64,000 nucleotides of DNA from Gammaproteobacteria bacterium (GCA_026707445.1 JAPOWV010000069.1:1-64000), one strand, 5' to 3'; shown: positions 1-10,300, counted from the first letter of the stretch. Notes: generated by a model not told the origin, from the letters alone. Program-made: numbers and translations.

Positions 1-1
1 G

Positions 2-676
2 ATCGTCGACACCTGGCATGCGGAGGGGCTGAAGGGCACCGGAAGCAAGGACATCCTGGTCAAGGACCGTTTCGTGCCGGAGTACCGGACCGTGCGGTCG
101 GAGGAGCTGGCCGGCAAGGAACCCCCGGGAGCGAAGCTGCACGAAAGCTATATCTATCGCACCGAACTCGGACAGCTTTTCTATACGCTGCTGTGCGGGC
201 CGATGCTGGGGGCGACCCGCGGCGGCCTGGAACACTACCTGGAACAGACTCGGAAACGTACGGGGCAAATGTTCGGCGAGAGCATCGTCGAGCAGGTTCC
301 GGTGCAGATCCGGGTGGCGGAATCTTTCGAGGAACTGCGTGTGGCCGACCTGATCACCGACAACCTGATGCAGTTTCTGCACGAGGCCGGCAGTTCCGGC
401 AAGCGGATTCGCGGAATCGATCGCCTGCGCATCCGCCGGGAACCGGCCATGGCGGCCAAGCTCTGCCTGAGCGCCATCACGCGGGTGGCCAACATGATGG
501 GCGTGACCGGGCAGACCGGCAACAACGCCGTTCAGCGCCACTACCGCGACATGCGCACGATCTCGACCCATGGCGGCCTCAACTGGGACACCGGGATGAT
601 GCCCACGGGCAAGCTGCTGCTGGGCGTGCCCACGGGAGACGCGCTGACCGACGTGGATATCGAAAAGCCCCGGTAG
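2..676 (+). CDS. Acyl-CoA dehydrogenase-like flavin-dependent oxidoreductase, 3' part (5' end outside window)
   Basis: The frame is open from base 2 to the TAG at 674-676, so only the C-terminal ~224 residues are present. The readable part has the all-alpha C-terminal bundle of the acyl-CoA dehydrogenase superfamily, with a start like 'IVDTWHAEGLKGTGSKDI' (the FAD/substrate-proximal G-T-G-S segment) and an arginine-rich helix ending in 'HYRDMRTISTHGGLNWD'. In this superfamily the pattern is shared by true acyl-CoA dehydrogenases and by flavin monooxygenases of the HsaA/4-hydroxyphenylacetate-hydroxylase type. I cannot choose between them without the N-terminus. The MFS carrier gene follows after 4 bases, so the two are probably co-transcribed and the carrier may move the substrate or product. 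Confidence 0.7.
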   Translation: MVDTWHAEGLKGTGSKDILVKDRFVPEYRTVRSEELAGKEPPGAKLHESYIYRTELGQLFYTLLCGPMLGATRGGLEHYLEQTRKRTGQMFGESIVEQVPVQIRVAESFEELRVADLITDNLMQFLHEAGSSGKRIRGIDRLRIRREPAMAAKLCLSAITRVANMMGVTGQTGNNAVQRHYRDMRTISTHGGLNWDTGMMPTGKLLLGVPTGDALTDVDIEKPR

Positions 677-680
677 CCGC

Positions 681-2006
681 ATGAACGCCGCGCCGCAACG
701 GCCCAGCCCGCTGGTGGCCTGGTACGCCGTCGGCGTGCTGATGATCGCCTTCATCTTTTCGTTCCTGGACCGGCTGATCCTCTCGCTTCTGGTTCCGCCC
801 ATCATGCGGGACCTGCAAATCGACAACTTCGCCATCGGCCTGCTGGGGGGACTGTATTTCGCCGTCTTCTATGCGCTGATGGGCCTGCCGATAGGCCGGC
901 TGGCCGACCGCAGCAGCCGGCGGCTGATCGTGGCCGCGGGCATATTCCTCTGGAGCCTGATGACGGCCGCCTGCGGACTGGCGCGCAACTTCTGGCACCT
1001 GGCGCTGGCGCGGGTCGGCGTGGGCGTCGGAGAAGCGACCCTGTCTCCCTGCGCCTATTCGCTCATCAGCGACTACTTCCCCAAGGACCGGATCGGCACC
1101 GCCCTGGGCGTGTTTCAGTGCGCCGCCTTCATCGGCGCGGGAATTGCGTTCCTGGTGGGCGCACAGGTCATCGAACTGGTCGCGGCGATCCCCTTCGATC
1201 GCCTTCCCCCCACGCTCGCCGACCTGCTGACGCAGTTCAAGCCCTGGCAGCTCGCGTTCATCATCGTGGGTCTGCCCGGCGTGCTGGTGGCGCTGCTCGC
1301 GCTCACGATGCGCGAGCCCCCGCGCCAGGGCCTGATGCAGGGAGTGGAACAAAAGATCCCCTGGCCCGATGTGATCGCCTTTTTCTCGAAGCGGTGGCGC
1401 ATGTTCCTGGCGCACTTTTTCGGTTTCGCCATACTGGCCGCGCCGATCGCCAACCTGCTGCTGTGGGGGCCGACGCACCTGATCCGCAACCTCGGCTACA
1501 CGGCATCCGAGGCGGGTCAGTACCTGGGGTGGATTCTGCTGATCTGCTCCCCGACGGCGGTGTTTGCCGGCGGCTGGTTCACCGATTTCCTGAGACGGCG
1601 CGGGCGCGTCGACGCCCCGCTGTGGGTGGGCATCATCGCGGCGGCGGCGCTGACTCCGCTGTGCCTTGTCACGACGCAGCTCGACAGCCCGTTCTGGACG
1701 ATGGTGCTGTTCTGTCCGTACGCGTTCTTCGGATGCTTCGCGGTGGCCAGCGGTCCGGCCGCGCTGCAACTGGTGACGCCCAATCAGTTGCGCGCCACGG
1801 TCTCGGCGGTCTGGATGCTCGCGCTGAATATCCTGTCGGCAATTGCCGGGCCCACCGCGGTGGGCTTCGTCATCGACAGCGTCTTCGGCTACAACGAGGC
1901 CGTGGGCAGCTCAATCGCGCTGGTCGGCGCAATCGCTTCGCCCATAGCCTGCCTGTTCCTGTTCTACGGCCTCAAGCACTTCCGCGCCGCAGCCCGCAAC
2001 GCATAA
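681..2006 (+). CDS. MFS transporter, spinster-like
   Basis: 441-residue integral membrane protein with about 12 hydrophobic segments. The first cytoplasmic loop has the MFS signature 'GLPIGRLADRSSRR' (residues ~70-83), followed by a glycine-rich fifth-helix-type motif 'ARVGVGVGEATLSP'. Length and motifs fit the spinster-like branch of the major facilitator superfamily, which exports or imports small organic molecules or lipids by a proton-coupled mechanism. ATG at 681 lies 4 bases behind the stop of the upstream flavoenzyme gene, which argues for one transcript. Substrate unknown; pairing with the oxidoreductase suggests an organic acid or aromatic compound, which is inference. Confidence 0.85.
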   Translation: MNAAPQRPSPLVAWYAVGVLMIAFIFSFLDRLILSLLVPPIMRDLQIDNFAIGLLGGLYFAVFYALMGLPIGRLADRSSRRLIVAAGIFLWSLMTAACGLARNFWHLALARVGVGVGEATLSPCAYSLISDYFPKDRIGTALGVFQCAAFIGAGIAFLVGAQVIELVAAIPFDRLPPTLADLLTQFKPWQLAFIIVGLPGVLVALLALTMREPPRQGLMQGVEQKIPWPDVIAFFSKRWRMFLAHFFGFAILAAPIANLLLWGPTHLIRNLGYTASEAGQYLGWILLICSPTAVFAGGWFTDFLRRRGRVDAPLWVGIIAAAALTPLCLVTTQLDSPFWTMVLFCPYAFFGCFAVASGPAALQLVTPNQLRATVSAVWMLALNILSAIAGPTAVGFVIDSVFGYNEAVGSSIALVGAIASPIACLFLFYGLKHFRAAARNA

Positions 2007-2041
2007 CACCGCGCCCTGGGAAACAGGGGCGCTTCGATCCC

Positions 2042-2149
2042 GCCTTCTCTTTGCTCCCTTCTTCCGGGAGACGCATGAATCCATCCATGGAGCTTGGTTC
2101 CGGCATCCCTGCCTCCAACACTCCCGGAAGAAGGGAGCAAAGAGAAGGC
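2042..2149 (+). repeat. Palindromic repeat family A, copy 1
   Basis: Two perfectly complementary 29-base arms (2042-2070 and 2121-2149) enclose a 50-base centre containing CCATCCATGGAGCTTGGTTC. The same centre recurs at 5938-5987 (reverse orientation), in 13784-13883 (expanded) and at 46281-46330, always between arms ending CTTCTTCCGGGAG / CTCCCGGAAGAAG. The outer half of each arm differs between copies but stays paired within a copy. Conserved outer flanks (GCTTCGAT...CCGCC on one side, GGCTAC.G on the other) suggest the full unit is about 130 bases. This copy lies between the MFS gene and the restriction-modification gene. It could act as a terminator hairpin; the function is not known to me. 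Confidence 0.9.
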
Positions 2150-2280
2150 TACCGTCGGCGATTGGCTGCGGTGGTAGCGTCTCGACCGCGGAATCCTGAA
2201 AGCACATATGCCGCTGCCCAGTTGGACATACAATCTGACGATCCCTTGAGCTGCCCCAAGTACCCGGACAACTCCACTAT

Positions 2281-5130
2281 ATGACCGCACCTGAAGGCCT
2301 TAGCCATTTGGTTGGACGATTCGAGCAACACCTTGACTCGTATACGTCTGGAAGATACAACGAAACGCAGCTTCGCCGGGAGTTTATCGACCCAATGTTC
2401 GAGTTGCTTGGATGGGATGTAAGCAACTCCAATGGAATTGCAGAGGCATACAAGGATGTTGTGCATGAAGATGCGATCAAGGTGGGAGTGGGCACCAGGG
2501 CTCCCGACTACGCTTTCCGTTCTGGAGGAGAAAGAAAGTTCTTTGTTGAAGCCAAAGCGCCACACAGGAATCTGAAGAACGACCCGGATCCCGCCTTCCA
2601 GCTCCGCCGTTATGCCTGGTCCGCCAAACTCCCTCTGTCCATTTTGACGGACTTCGAAGAATTCTCCGTATATGACACGCGATTCCGGCCATACAAGCAC
2701 GACAAAGCTGCAACAGCCCGGATTCTGTACTTGCGTTACACCGACTACAACAGGCGTTGGGACGAGATCGCTAATGTATTTTCCCGAGAAGCGATTGTCA
2801 CGCGTTCGTTTGACGCGTATGCGGAATCCAAGAAGGCAAAGAGGGGCGCTAGTGAGGTTGACGAGTCCTTTCTGCAAGAAATTGAGAGTTGGCGTGAATC
2901 GTTGGCGAGGAACCTGGCCCTTCGAAATCCCAATCTGGGCTTGCGCCTCCTGAATGTAGCCGTCCAGCGGACTATAGACCGCATCGTATTTCTTCGCATC
3001 TGCGAAGACCGCGGAATCGAGCCTTATGGCCAGCTAATGGCTCTGCAAAACGGTGTAAACGTTTACGGGCGTCTTGCTGAAATTTTTCTCCTGGCTGATG
3101 CACGTTACAACTCAGGCCTGTTTTACTTCCGAAAAGAACCTGGGCGCAGCGAGCCTCCTGACCTCCAGACGCTAGACCTGAGAATAGACGACGAAATCCT
3201 CAAGAACATCCTTAAGCGTCTCTATTATCCGGAGAGTCCTTACGAGTTCTCTATGCTTTCTGCCGACATCCTTGGGCAGGTGTATGAACAATTTTTGGGA
3301 AAGGTGATTCGATTGACTCCCGGCCATCGGGCCAAAGTGGAGGAAAAGCCCGAAGTTCGGAAATCCGGTGGAGTCTATTACACGCCCACCGATGTTGTGA
3401 GCTACCTAGTGGACCAGACGGTTGGAGCGCTTCTCGATGAAGTTGGCTCACCCAGGAAGGCATCGTTCCTTACGTTTCTGGATCCCGCTTGCGGCTCTGG
3501 ATCATTCCTGATTCGGGTCTATCAGTGCCTGCTGGATTGGCATCTCAAATGGTACCAGGAAGATGGCGGCGAGAAGCATGCTAAGGGACGCAATCCCAGA
3601 ATCTATGAGGGACCAGGCCACGAATGGCGGTTAACAACGGCGGAGCGAAAACGCATCCTGACCAACAGTGTGTACGGGGTCGACATAGATCCCCAAGCGG
3701 TGGAAGTCACAAAGCTCTCACTCCTTCTCAAGGTGCTGGAGGGCGAATCTGCCGATAGGCTTGAAAGCCAGCTGAGGCTGTTTCGCGAACGCGCGTTGCC
3801 TGACCTCGCCAGCAACATCAAGTGTGGCAACTCGCTGGTCAGTAATGATTTTTTCGATGAAAGTCAGGCACCGATCTTTGAAGAAGCAGATGAGCTTTAT
3901 CGGATCAATGCCTTTGATTGGGATGCTGAGTTCCCCGATGTGTTTGCTTCCGGAGGCTTTAGCGCCGTGCTCGGGAATCCTCCCTACCTTTCCTACTCGG
4001 GGAGGCAAGCCGTTTCCTTAGACGACGACCTGCATAAATACTATTCCAGACACTATCCGGGCTCCGGATGGCTAACCAGCCACGGTCTGTTTATTGCCAA
4101 GGCGCATGCTCTGGCCAGCCGAATGGTCGGGTTCATCGTTCCCGATCAAGTCGGACATCTGGAAGGATATAAGTCGATCCGCGCCGTCGTGACCGATCAA
4201 TCATCCCTAATGGCTGTCCGATATTGGGGAGAAAACGTATTTCCGGGGGTCGTTACCCCTGCATTGACATTCGTCTCCGACAAGTCCTACAGCGGCGCTA
4301 CGGAAGTTAGAGCGACCGACGGCAGTAGTGCTGAATGTGTCATTCTTCCCGGCCAGGCCTGGACCCCTCCATCGCCGCATGCTGATCTTCTTGAGAAGCT
4401 GCAAACCCAGGCGGCGCCCCTTACGAATTGTTTCGCAGATCCGGGCGTGCATACCGGGAACTGCTCCAAGAAGCTGGTTCTTGCAATTGATGAAGCCCCG
4501 CCTGGTTCGGTGCCGGTGCTTGAAGGAAAGCAGGTTGGGAGGTACTTCTGCCGCCGTCCAACCAAGGCCCTAAGGCTTGACTACAAGGCGGCAAAAAAAG
4601 AGTATTTCAGAATTGGGCCAGTGGAGCGCTATCAAAATGCGCGCTTCGTGATCCGGCAGACGGCGAGCTACCCTATCGTTGGTCCCCGTCGGCATGCTGA
4701 CTATTTCCGCAACTCACTACTGGCGTTGTACCCTCCACACGATGATCGGGACGTGCGGTTCGTGGTTGCCATATTGAATTCCCGGTTGATGCGGTATGTA
4801 TACAGAGTCTTGATTGCGGAGTCGGCTCAGAAAGCATTCCCGCAGGTCAAAGTGCGCTCGCTTCGGTCGTTGCCGATCCGGGCCATAGATAAAGAATCGG
4901 CAACAGATAAGAATTTCCACGACATTCTGGTAACCTCAGTGGACCAAATGGTCGAACTTTCCATGCGCGCGGAAACGGCGGAAACAGTGCACGACAGAGA
5001 GGTGATAAACCGTCGAGCCCATGCGCTAGACAAGGAGGTGGATCGCTTGGTTGACCGCATGTACAGCTTATCGAACGACGAGATCGGACAGGTCAGCGAG
5101 TACTTATCTGAATCGGAAGAGCGTCATTAG
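2281..5130 (+). CDS. Type IIG restriction-modification enzyme (nuclease plus Eco57I-type N6-adenine methyltransferase)
   Basis: 949 residues combining cleavage and methylation in one chain. N-terminal nuclease domain (residues ~1-150) shows a PD-(D/E)xK pattern: A-P-D76-Y ... F-F-V-E90-A-K92. A helical connector follows, then the Eco57I/N6-adenine methylase core with 'GGVYYTPTDVVSYLVDQ', SAM motif I 'FLDPACGSGSFLIRVYQ' and catalytic motif IV 'LGNPPYL'. The C-terminal ~350 residues are the likely target-recognition region. BREX PglX shares the methylase core but is longer and needs partner genes that are absent here. The gene is visibly AT-richer than its neighbours and is bracketed by family A repeats, both suggesting horizontal transfer. 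ATG 2281 has no strong Shine-Dalgarno sequence. The HNH gene follows after one base. Confidence 0.88.
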   Translation: MTAPEGLSHLVGRFEQHLDSYTSGRYNETQLRREFIDPMFELLGWDVSNSNGIAEAYKDVVHEDAIKVGVGTRAPDYAFRSGGERKFFVEAKAPHRNLKNDPDPAFQLRRYAWSAKLPLSILTDFEEFSVYDTRFRPYKHDKAATARILYLRYTDYNRRWDEIANVFSREAIVTRSFDAYAESKKAKRGASEVDESFLQEIESWRESLARNLALRNPNLGLRLLNVAVQRTIDRIVFLRICEDRGIEPYGQLMALQNGVNVYGRLAEIFLLADARYNSGLFYFRKEPGRSEPPDLQTLDLRIDDEILKNILKRLYYPESPYEFSMLSADILGQVYEQFLGKVIRLTPGHRAKVEEKPEVRKSGGVYYTPTDVVSYLVDQTVGALLDEVGSPRKASFLTFLDPACGSGSFLIRVYQCLLDWHLKWYQEDGGEKHAKGRNPRIYEGPGHEWRLTTAERKRILTNSVYGVDIDPQAVEVTKLSLLLKVLEGESADRLESQLRLFRERALPDLASNIKCGNSLVSNDFFDESQAPIFEEADELYRINAFDWDAEFPDVFASGGFSAVLGNPPYLSYSGRQAVSLDDDLHKYYSRHYPGSGWLTSHGLFIAKAHALASRMVGFIVPDQVGHLEGYKSIRAVVTDQSSLMAVRYWGENVFPGVVTPALTFVSDKSYSGATEVRATDGSSAECVILPGQAWTPPSPHADLLEKLQTQAAPLTNCFADPGVHTGNCSKKLVLAIDEAPPGSVPVLEGKQVGRYFCRRPTKALRLDYKAAKKEYFRIGPVERYQNARFVIRQTASYPIVGPRRHADYFRNSLLALYPPHDDRDVRFVVAILNSRLMRYVYRVLIAESAQKAFPQVKVRSLRSLPIRAIDKESATDKNFHDILVTSVDQMVELSMRAETAETVHDREVINRRAHALDKEVDRLVDRMYSLSNDEIGQVSEYLSESEERH

Positions 5131-5131
5131 C

Positions 5132-5884
5132 ATGGAACGGTGCTGGCTCACCAATCAAACCGGGGCAATCATACGGTTTCGCCCCTCGCAAGTCTCAAAA
5201 CTGCCCAATAGGGATGTGGACCTGAACATTGAATTACCTGATGGCCGAGTGATTCCCGGACGATTTCATTTGAACCCCAAGAATCCATACGTAGCCGGAA
5301 AGCTTGTTCGCCGTTTCATTCAGTCGCGTGTACCTGAACGCGGAAGGGAACAGGTGTTGATCAGTACTATCGGGCGCCACTGGCGCCTCTTCGAGGCTAA
5401 ACCATTGGGTAAATTGGCGGGACAGTACGGCGTCAGTAAGAAACGCGCGAGGGAAGGACGGTTAACGGGCAAAGATGTGGCCCGCATCCTCAAACGGATT
5501 GATTCGATCAATGTCCGAAAAGGCCGAGTGGAAAAATATAATCGCTTGCTGCGTCCCGCCGGACTGAGACAGTTGGTGCTTGAATTGATGGGACCAACGT
5601 GCCAAGTAGAGTGTTGCGACGCGGCGGAGTCTGCTGCGAAGAAATGGGATGATCCTGCCGCATCTCATTCGATTCTTGAGGTTCATCACATCGAAGCCCT
5701 CGCCAAGGCAGAAGACCACAGCCCCAGGAATCTTAGTGTGATTTGCGCGAACCATCATCGGCTCATTCATGGGTTCGGCCCTTGGAAGATTCGTCATAAC
5801 GGAGACGACGTAATTCTCACGAGAGGACCGAAAAGTCTCCGAATCGTGCGTAATCTTTCAGTGCTTGACAAAGCTAACGCGTAA
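5132..5884 (+). CDS. HNH endonuclease
   Basis: 250 residues from ATG 5132, one base after the stop of the R-M gene; an upstream in-frame start inside that gene is less likely. The C-terminal third holds an HNH nuclease fold: two cysteines in 'CQVECCDAAE', then 'VHHIEALAKAEDHSPRNLSV', 'ICANHHRLIHG'. The His-His, Asn and His-His residues are the metal-binding and catalytic set of the HNH family. The N-terminal half is not recognised and could bind DNA. Tight coupling and shared AT-rich composition mean it probably works with, or alongside, the type IIG enzyme as a second restriction activity (for example against modified or mismethylated DNA). That role is inference. Confidence 0.8.
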   Translation: MERCWLTNQTGAIIRFRPSQVSKLPNRDVDLNIELPDGRVIPGRFHLNPKNPYVAGKLVRRFIQSRVPERGREQVLISTIGRHWRLFEAKPLGKLAGQYGVSKKRAREGRLTGKDVARILKRIDSINVRKGRVEKYNRLLRPAGLRQLVLELMGPTCQVECCDAAESAAKKWDDPAASHSILEVHHIEALAKAEDHSPRNLSVICANHHRLIHGFGPWKIRHNGDDVILTRGPKSLRIVRNLSVLDKANA

Positions 5885-5907
5885 CGCGGGAGCAAGCGCA
5901 CACCGTA

Positions 5908-6017
5908 GCCTTCTCTTCGGCTCCCTTCTTCCGGGAGTTTGTGAGCCAGGGATGGCGGAACAAAGCTCCATGGATGGATTCATGCGTCTCCCGGAAGAAG
6001 GGAGCCGAAGAGAAGGC
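5908..6017 (-). repeat. Palindromic repeat family A, copy 2 (reverse orientation)
   Basis: Arms 5908-5937 and 5988-6017 are perfectly complementary over 30 bases. The centre 5938-5987 is the reverse complement of the copy 1 centre with few changes. The outer arm carries CTTCGGCT where copy 1 has CTTTGCT, and the opposite arm carries the matching change, so pairing is kept. It lies between the convergent HNH and moeA genes, where a strong hairpin could stop transcription from both sides. With copy 1 it brackets the R-M/HNH pair as inverted repeats. Confidence 0.9.
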
Positions 6018-6037
6018 GGAATCGAAGCATCCCCCGA

Positions 6038-7252
6038 TCAGAGGGGGTAGCAGTCGACTAACGTGCCTGCGTCCGATCGCCCGCCGTCCAGGCGCAGCCA
6101 GCAGTCGGCGGCGGCGAGGGCGCCGGCCTGGCCGGGGCGTTGGGGGCGCACCAGCTTCAGCGCTCCTTTGTCGCTGTTGCGGCGGGCCAGCAGGAAGTGT
6201 GTGTAGCCTTCGCGCAAGTCGCAGGGATGCGCGAGCGGCATGGGCCGGGGTTCTTCGGCATTCATTGCGAGGATGGCGCGAATGCCGGGCCAGACCAGGA
6301 AACGCATGCCCGCGGCCGTGGCCAGCGGATTGCCGGGAAGTCCGAATACAGGGGTCCCGTCGTCCAGCAGCGCGAACAGGGCCGGTTTGCCGGGTCGCAT
6401 GGCGACGCCGTGAAAGACGATCCGGGCCCCCAGCTCCTCGAGTGACTGCCTCAAGATATCGTGCCTCCCCGCGGAAGCCGACCCGCTTGAGACGAGGACC
6501 CGGGCGCCGGATTCGCGGGCGTCCTGAAACCCGCGCGCCAGGTCGCCGGGATCATCCCGAACGTGTCGCGCAAGCGCCACCGGAACCCCCCGTTCGGCGC
6601 ACCAGGCGGTCATCCAGGCTGCGTTTACGTTGGCTATCTGTCCTGGAGCGAGCGGGCCGTCGGGAGGGAGCACTTCATCGCCCGTCGTCAGCAGGCCCAG
6701 CGGGGGCGGCTTGCGAACGTGCAACTCGCCGATTCCGGCGGCGGACAACAGAGCGACATGCCCGGCGTGAAGGCGCTTGCCGGTGAAATCGAATGCGGCG
6801 CCGGCGGGATACTCCTCGCCCATGATGCGCAGGTTGCGTCCTTTTTCCGCAGGTTTCAGGAAGCGCAACACCGTCGAGCCGGACCGCTCGATCACGTCCG
6901 CCTGCTCCAGGGCCACGACCGTGTCCAGCGGGGGCGGGGTCAGGGCCCCCGTGGCGACGCGAAGGGCGCATCCGGACCCGGGTATCGCGGCCTCCTCGTG
7001 CACGCCAACCTTCAGCTCGCCGGCAACGGGAAGCTCCACGGGGGAACCCTCCGAGGCGCCGGCCGCGTCCTCGGCGCGTATGGCGAAGCCGTCCATGGCC
7101 GCGTTGTTGAATGCCGGCGAGGCGACGGTGCCGATAACGGGCCGGGACGCAACCGCGCCAAGGGCCTGGCGGGCGGGAACCGCCTCCTCGGGACCCGGCG
7201 CACAGGCCGCGGTGAGGGTGGTGCAAGCATCGTGATAGCGGATCAACTTCAT
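6038..7252 (-). CDS. moeA: Molybdopterin molybdenumtransferase MoeA
   Basis: 404 residues, normal MoeA length. It inserts molybdate into adenylylated molybdopterin, the last step of molybdenum cofactor synthesis, in the cytoplasm. Recognised by 'NNAAMDGFAIRAED' near residue 50 (MoeA domain 1), 'ISAAGIGELHVRKPP'-like domain 2 entry, 'LLTTGDEVLPPDGPLAPGQI' (the T-G-D/N-E motif), 'SSGSASAGRHD' and 'GLPGNPLATAAGMRFLVWP' (ligand-binding G-L-P-G-N-P). ATG 7252 faces away from the RND gene at 7320, so the 67-base gap holds both promoters. No other molybdenum cofactor gene and no obvious molybdoenzyme is in the window. Confidence 0.93.
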   Translation of the reverse strand: MKLIRYHDACTTLTAACAPGPEEAVPARQALGAVASRPVIGTVASPAFNNAAMDGFAIRAEDAAGASEGSPVELPVAGELKVGVHEEAAIPGSGCALRVATGALTPPPLDTVVALEQADVIERSGSTVLRFLKPAEKGRNLRIMGEEYPAGAAFDFTGKRLHAGHVALLSAAGIGELHVRKPPPLGLLTTGDEVLPPDGPLAPGQIANVNAAWMTAWCAERGVPVALARHVRDDPGDLARGFQDARESGARVLVSSGSASAGRHDILRQSLEELGARIVFHGVAMRPGKPALFALLDDGTPVFGLPGNPLATAAGMRFLVWPGIRAILAMNAEEPRPMPLAHPCDLREGYTHFLLARRNSDKGALKLVRPQRPGQAGALAAADCWLRLDGGRSDAGTLVDCYPL

Positions 7253-7319
7253 TCAACAGCCGGAACAATGGTTTTGAGTCTTTTCGTTATACTCCAACTC
7301 AAACGCGAAGTCAGCGGGG

Positions 7320-10300
7320 GTGGCGGCGCCATTTCGCATGAAAGACCGGATCATCGATTTATCGCTTGAACGCCGACGGTCCACGCTGCTGGCGATGATC
7401 GGCATCGTGATCTTCGGGATCGTCGCGCGCGTGTCGATCCCGGTCGAGAGCGAACCTCGCATAGAAATTCCGTTCTACGTCATCACGGTCGTTCACGAGG
7501 GCATCTCTCCGGAAGACGCCCGGCGGCTGCTGATCCTGCCGCTGGAAATCGAGCTCAAGGCGGTGGAAGGCGTCAGGGAAATCACCGGCACGGGCGCCGA
7601 GAACATGGCCATGGTGGCGGTGGAGTTCACGACAGGAATCGATCTCGACGCGGCGCTGAGCGACGTGCGCGAGGCCGTGAATCGCGCCAAGCCTGAGTTC
7701 CCGTCTGCGACGGAGGAGCCGATTGTCGAGGAAACCGCGACTACCGACTACCCCGTACTGCAGATCAACCTGGTGGGCCGGAACACCCCGGAGGAAACCC
7801 TCTACGCTACGGCGCGCAGCCTTCGCGACCGGATCGAAACGGTAGGCCAGGTGCAACTGGCGGCGCTGCAGGGGCACCGCGAGGAGTTCATGGAAATCCT
7901 CATCCGGCCGGAGCAGCTCGCGACTTACCGGATGTCCGTGGAGGAGTTGTACGGGGCGCTGACGCGCAACAACCGGCTGATCGCAGCGGGCGCGATGGAT
8001 TCCGCCCAGGGCAGCGTCTCGGTAAAGGTGCCGAGCGTCATCGAATCCACGGACGACCTGCTCGACATCCCGGTGCGCATCGAAGGAGACACGGTCGTGA
8101 CCCTGAGCGACGTGGCTTCGGTTAGGCGCACGTTCAAGGACCGTACCAGCTACTCCCATGCCAACGGCGAGCGTTCCATCTCGGTGTTCGTGTACCGGCG
8201 CTCCGGCGCAAACAGCATCGAAACGGCCACAGCGGTCCGTGAGGTGGCGGACGGTTATCGCGACCGGCTGCCTGCGGGCGTCAACATGTTCTATTCGCAG
8301 GACACGTCGCAGTTCGCCGCCAAGCAGATCGTGGAGTTGCAGGGGAACATCGTGACCGCGCTGGTGCTGGTCATGCTGGTCATTTTCCCGGCCATGGGCC
8401 TGCGAAGCAGCCTGCTGGTGGCCGGCGCCATCCCGGTCTCCTTCCTGTTTGCGCTGATCTTCCTGTGGCTGTTCGGCCACTCGTTCAACTTCATGGTCAT
8501 GTTCGGCATGCTGCTGGGGCTGGGCATGCTGATCGACGGCGCCATCGTGGTCACCGAGGATGCCGAACGGCGAATCACGGAAGGCGAAACCGAACTCGAG
8601 GCGTACGGCGCGGCCGCCAAGCGAATGTTCCTGCCCGTGCTCGCCTCCACCGCGACCACTCTGGCGGCCTTCGTGCCGCTGATGTTCTGGCCCGGCGTGG
8701 CCGGCGCCTTCATGGGGTACCTGCCCATTACTCTGCTCTGGGTGCTGATCGGAGCGCTGCTCTATGCATTGATATTCGCCCCGGTCCTGGGCACGACGTT
8801 CCGGCGCCGCAGCCGCGGGATTGCCGCGGCCTCGGCGGGCGCGGACAGCATGTGGGATCTGGACTGGGCGCGGCTGGGCCGTTTCGCGCACGGTTACGGC
8901 CGACTGCTTTCGCTTGCCGTGCGCCGTCCCCTGGTCACGGTCGCCATCGTGATTGCGCTGGTACTGGGCATATTCACGGTGCATGGCTCGCGCGACCTGG
9001 GCGTGCTTTTCTTCAACGAGAACGACCCCACCTACGCCCAGGTGTTCGTGCGCGCCCGCGGCAACCTGGACGTGGAGGAAGCCTACCGGCTGGTGGCCGA
9101 GGTGGAGGCAGCGATCCTCGAGGTGCCGGGCATCAGGAACCTGAACATGTTCACCACGACCGGCGCGGGCCAGGCCCAGGGGCAGCGAATGCAGTTCCAG
9201 GGCGGGTCGGCCGCGGACCGCATCGGCACCATGTTCGTCGAGATGGTGGAGAGCAGCCAGCGGAACATGACGGGCATAGAAGTGCTCGAAGAGATTCGCC
9301 GGCGTACGGCCCGCTTCGGCGGCGTGATCATCGAAGTGCGCCCGTTCGAGAGCCAGATTACCGCAGGGAAGCCGATCGCGCTGCAGTTCTCCTCCAATGA
9401 ACGCGAGCGCCTTGCGCCTGTGGTCGAAAGGGTTCGCGAGTACATCGTCAACGAGGTCGAAGGGCTGAGGGACATCGAGGACTCGCTTCCCGTGCCCGGC
9501 ATCGAATGGCAACTGGAAGTGGACCGGGCCGTGGCGGGCCTGTACGGCGCCGACGTCTCGACGGTGGGGCTGGCCACGCAACTGGTGACGAACGGCGCCA
9601 AGCTGGGCGAATACCGCCCCGATGACGCGGACGACGCGCTGGACATAAGGATCCGCTACCCGACCGAAGACCGCGGCGTCAACGAACTGGACGACCTCAG
9701 GATCGTCACCCGGAACGGGCCGGTCCCGTTATCCAATTTCGTAACCCGGCGGGCGACACCGCGGCTGGACACCATTCAACGCGCGGACCAGAAGGATATC
9801 CACATGATCCGGGCGGACGTAGCGCCGGGCGTGCTGCCCGACGGCAAGATTCGGGAGATTCAGGCGTGGCTGGACAGCCAGACTTTCGACTCCGAGGTGG
9901 ATATCCGCTTCCGCGGCACGACCGAAGAGCAGGAGGAGTCGATCGACTTTCTTTCCAAGGCCTTTTCCTTTGCGTTGCTGCTCATGTTCGCGCTGCTGGT
10001 CACCCAGTTCAACAGCATCTACCAGAGCTTCCTGATCATGCTGGCTATCGTGCTGTCCACGGCCGGCGTGTTTCTGGGGCTGGTCATCACCAACCAGCCG
10101 TTCAGCGCAATATTGAGCGGCGTGGGCGTTGTATCGCTGGCGGGCATCGTGGTGAACAACAACATCGTGCTGATCGACACCTACAACGTGGGGCGCAGGG
10201 AATTTCCCGACCGGGACATCGCCGAAATCATCGTGCTGACCGGTTTGCAGCGTCTGCGGCCGGTGCTGCTGACCACGGTGACCACCGTGATCGGACTGCT

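Noticed and set aside
579..1769. 396-residue minus-strand frame
   Set aside because: Antisense to the MFS carrier; extreme Arg/Gln/Gly/Asp content.
2007..2280. Insertion sequence or transposase at the palindromes
   Set aside because: The short frames crossing the repeats encode no transposase motif and change with each copy; they are by-products of the repeat.
2281..5130. BREX PglX or type I HsdM
   Set aside because: The methylase core is similar, but an N-terminal PD-(D/E)xK nuclease is fused, length is ~950 residues, and no BREX partners or HsdR/HsdS genes are nearby.
7359..9581. 740-residue open frame on the minus strand
   Set aside because: It lies wholly opposite the RND permease, is rich in His/Arg/Gln/Gly and has no recognisable domain; it is the antisense shadow of a GC-rich gene.
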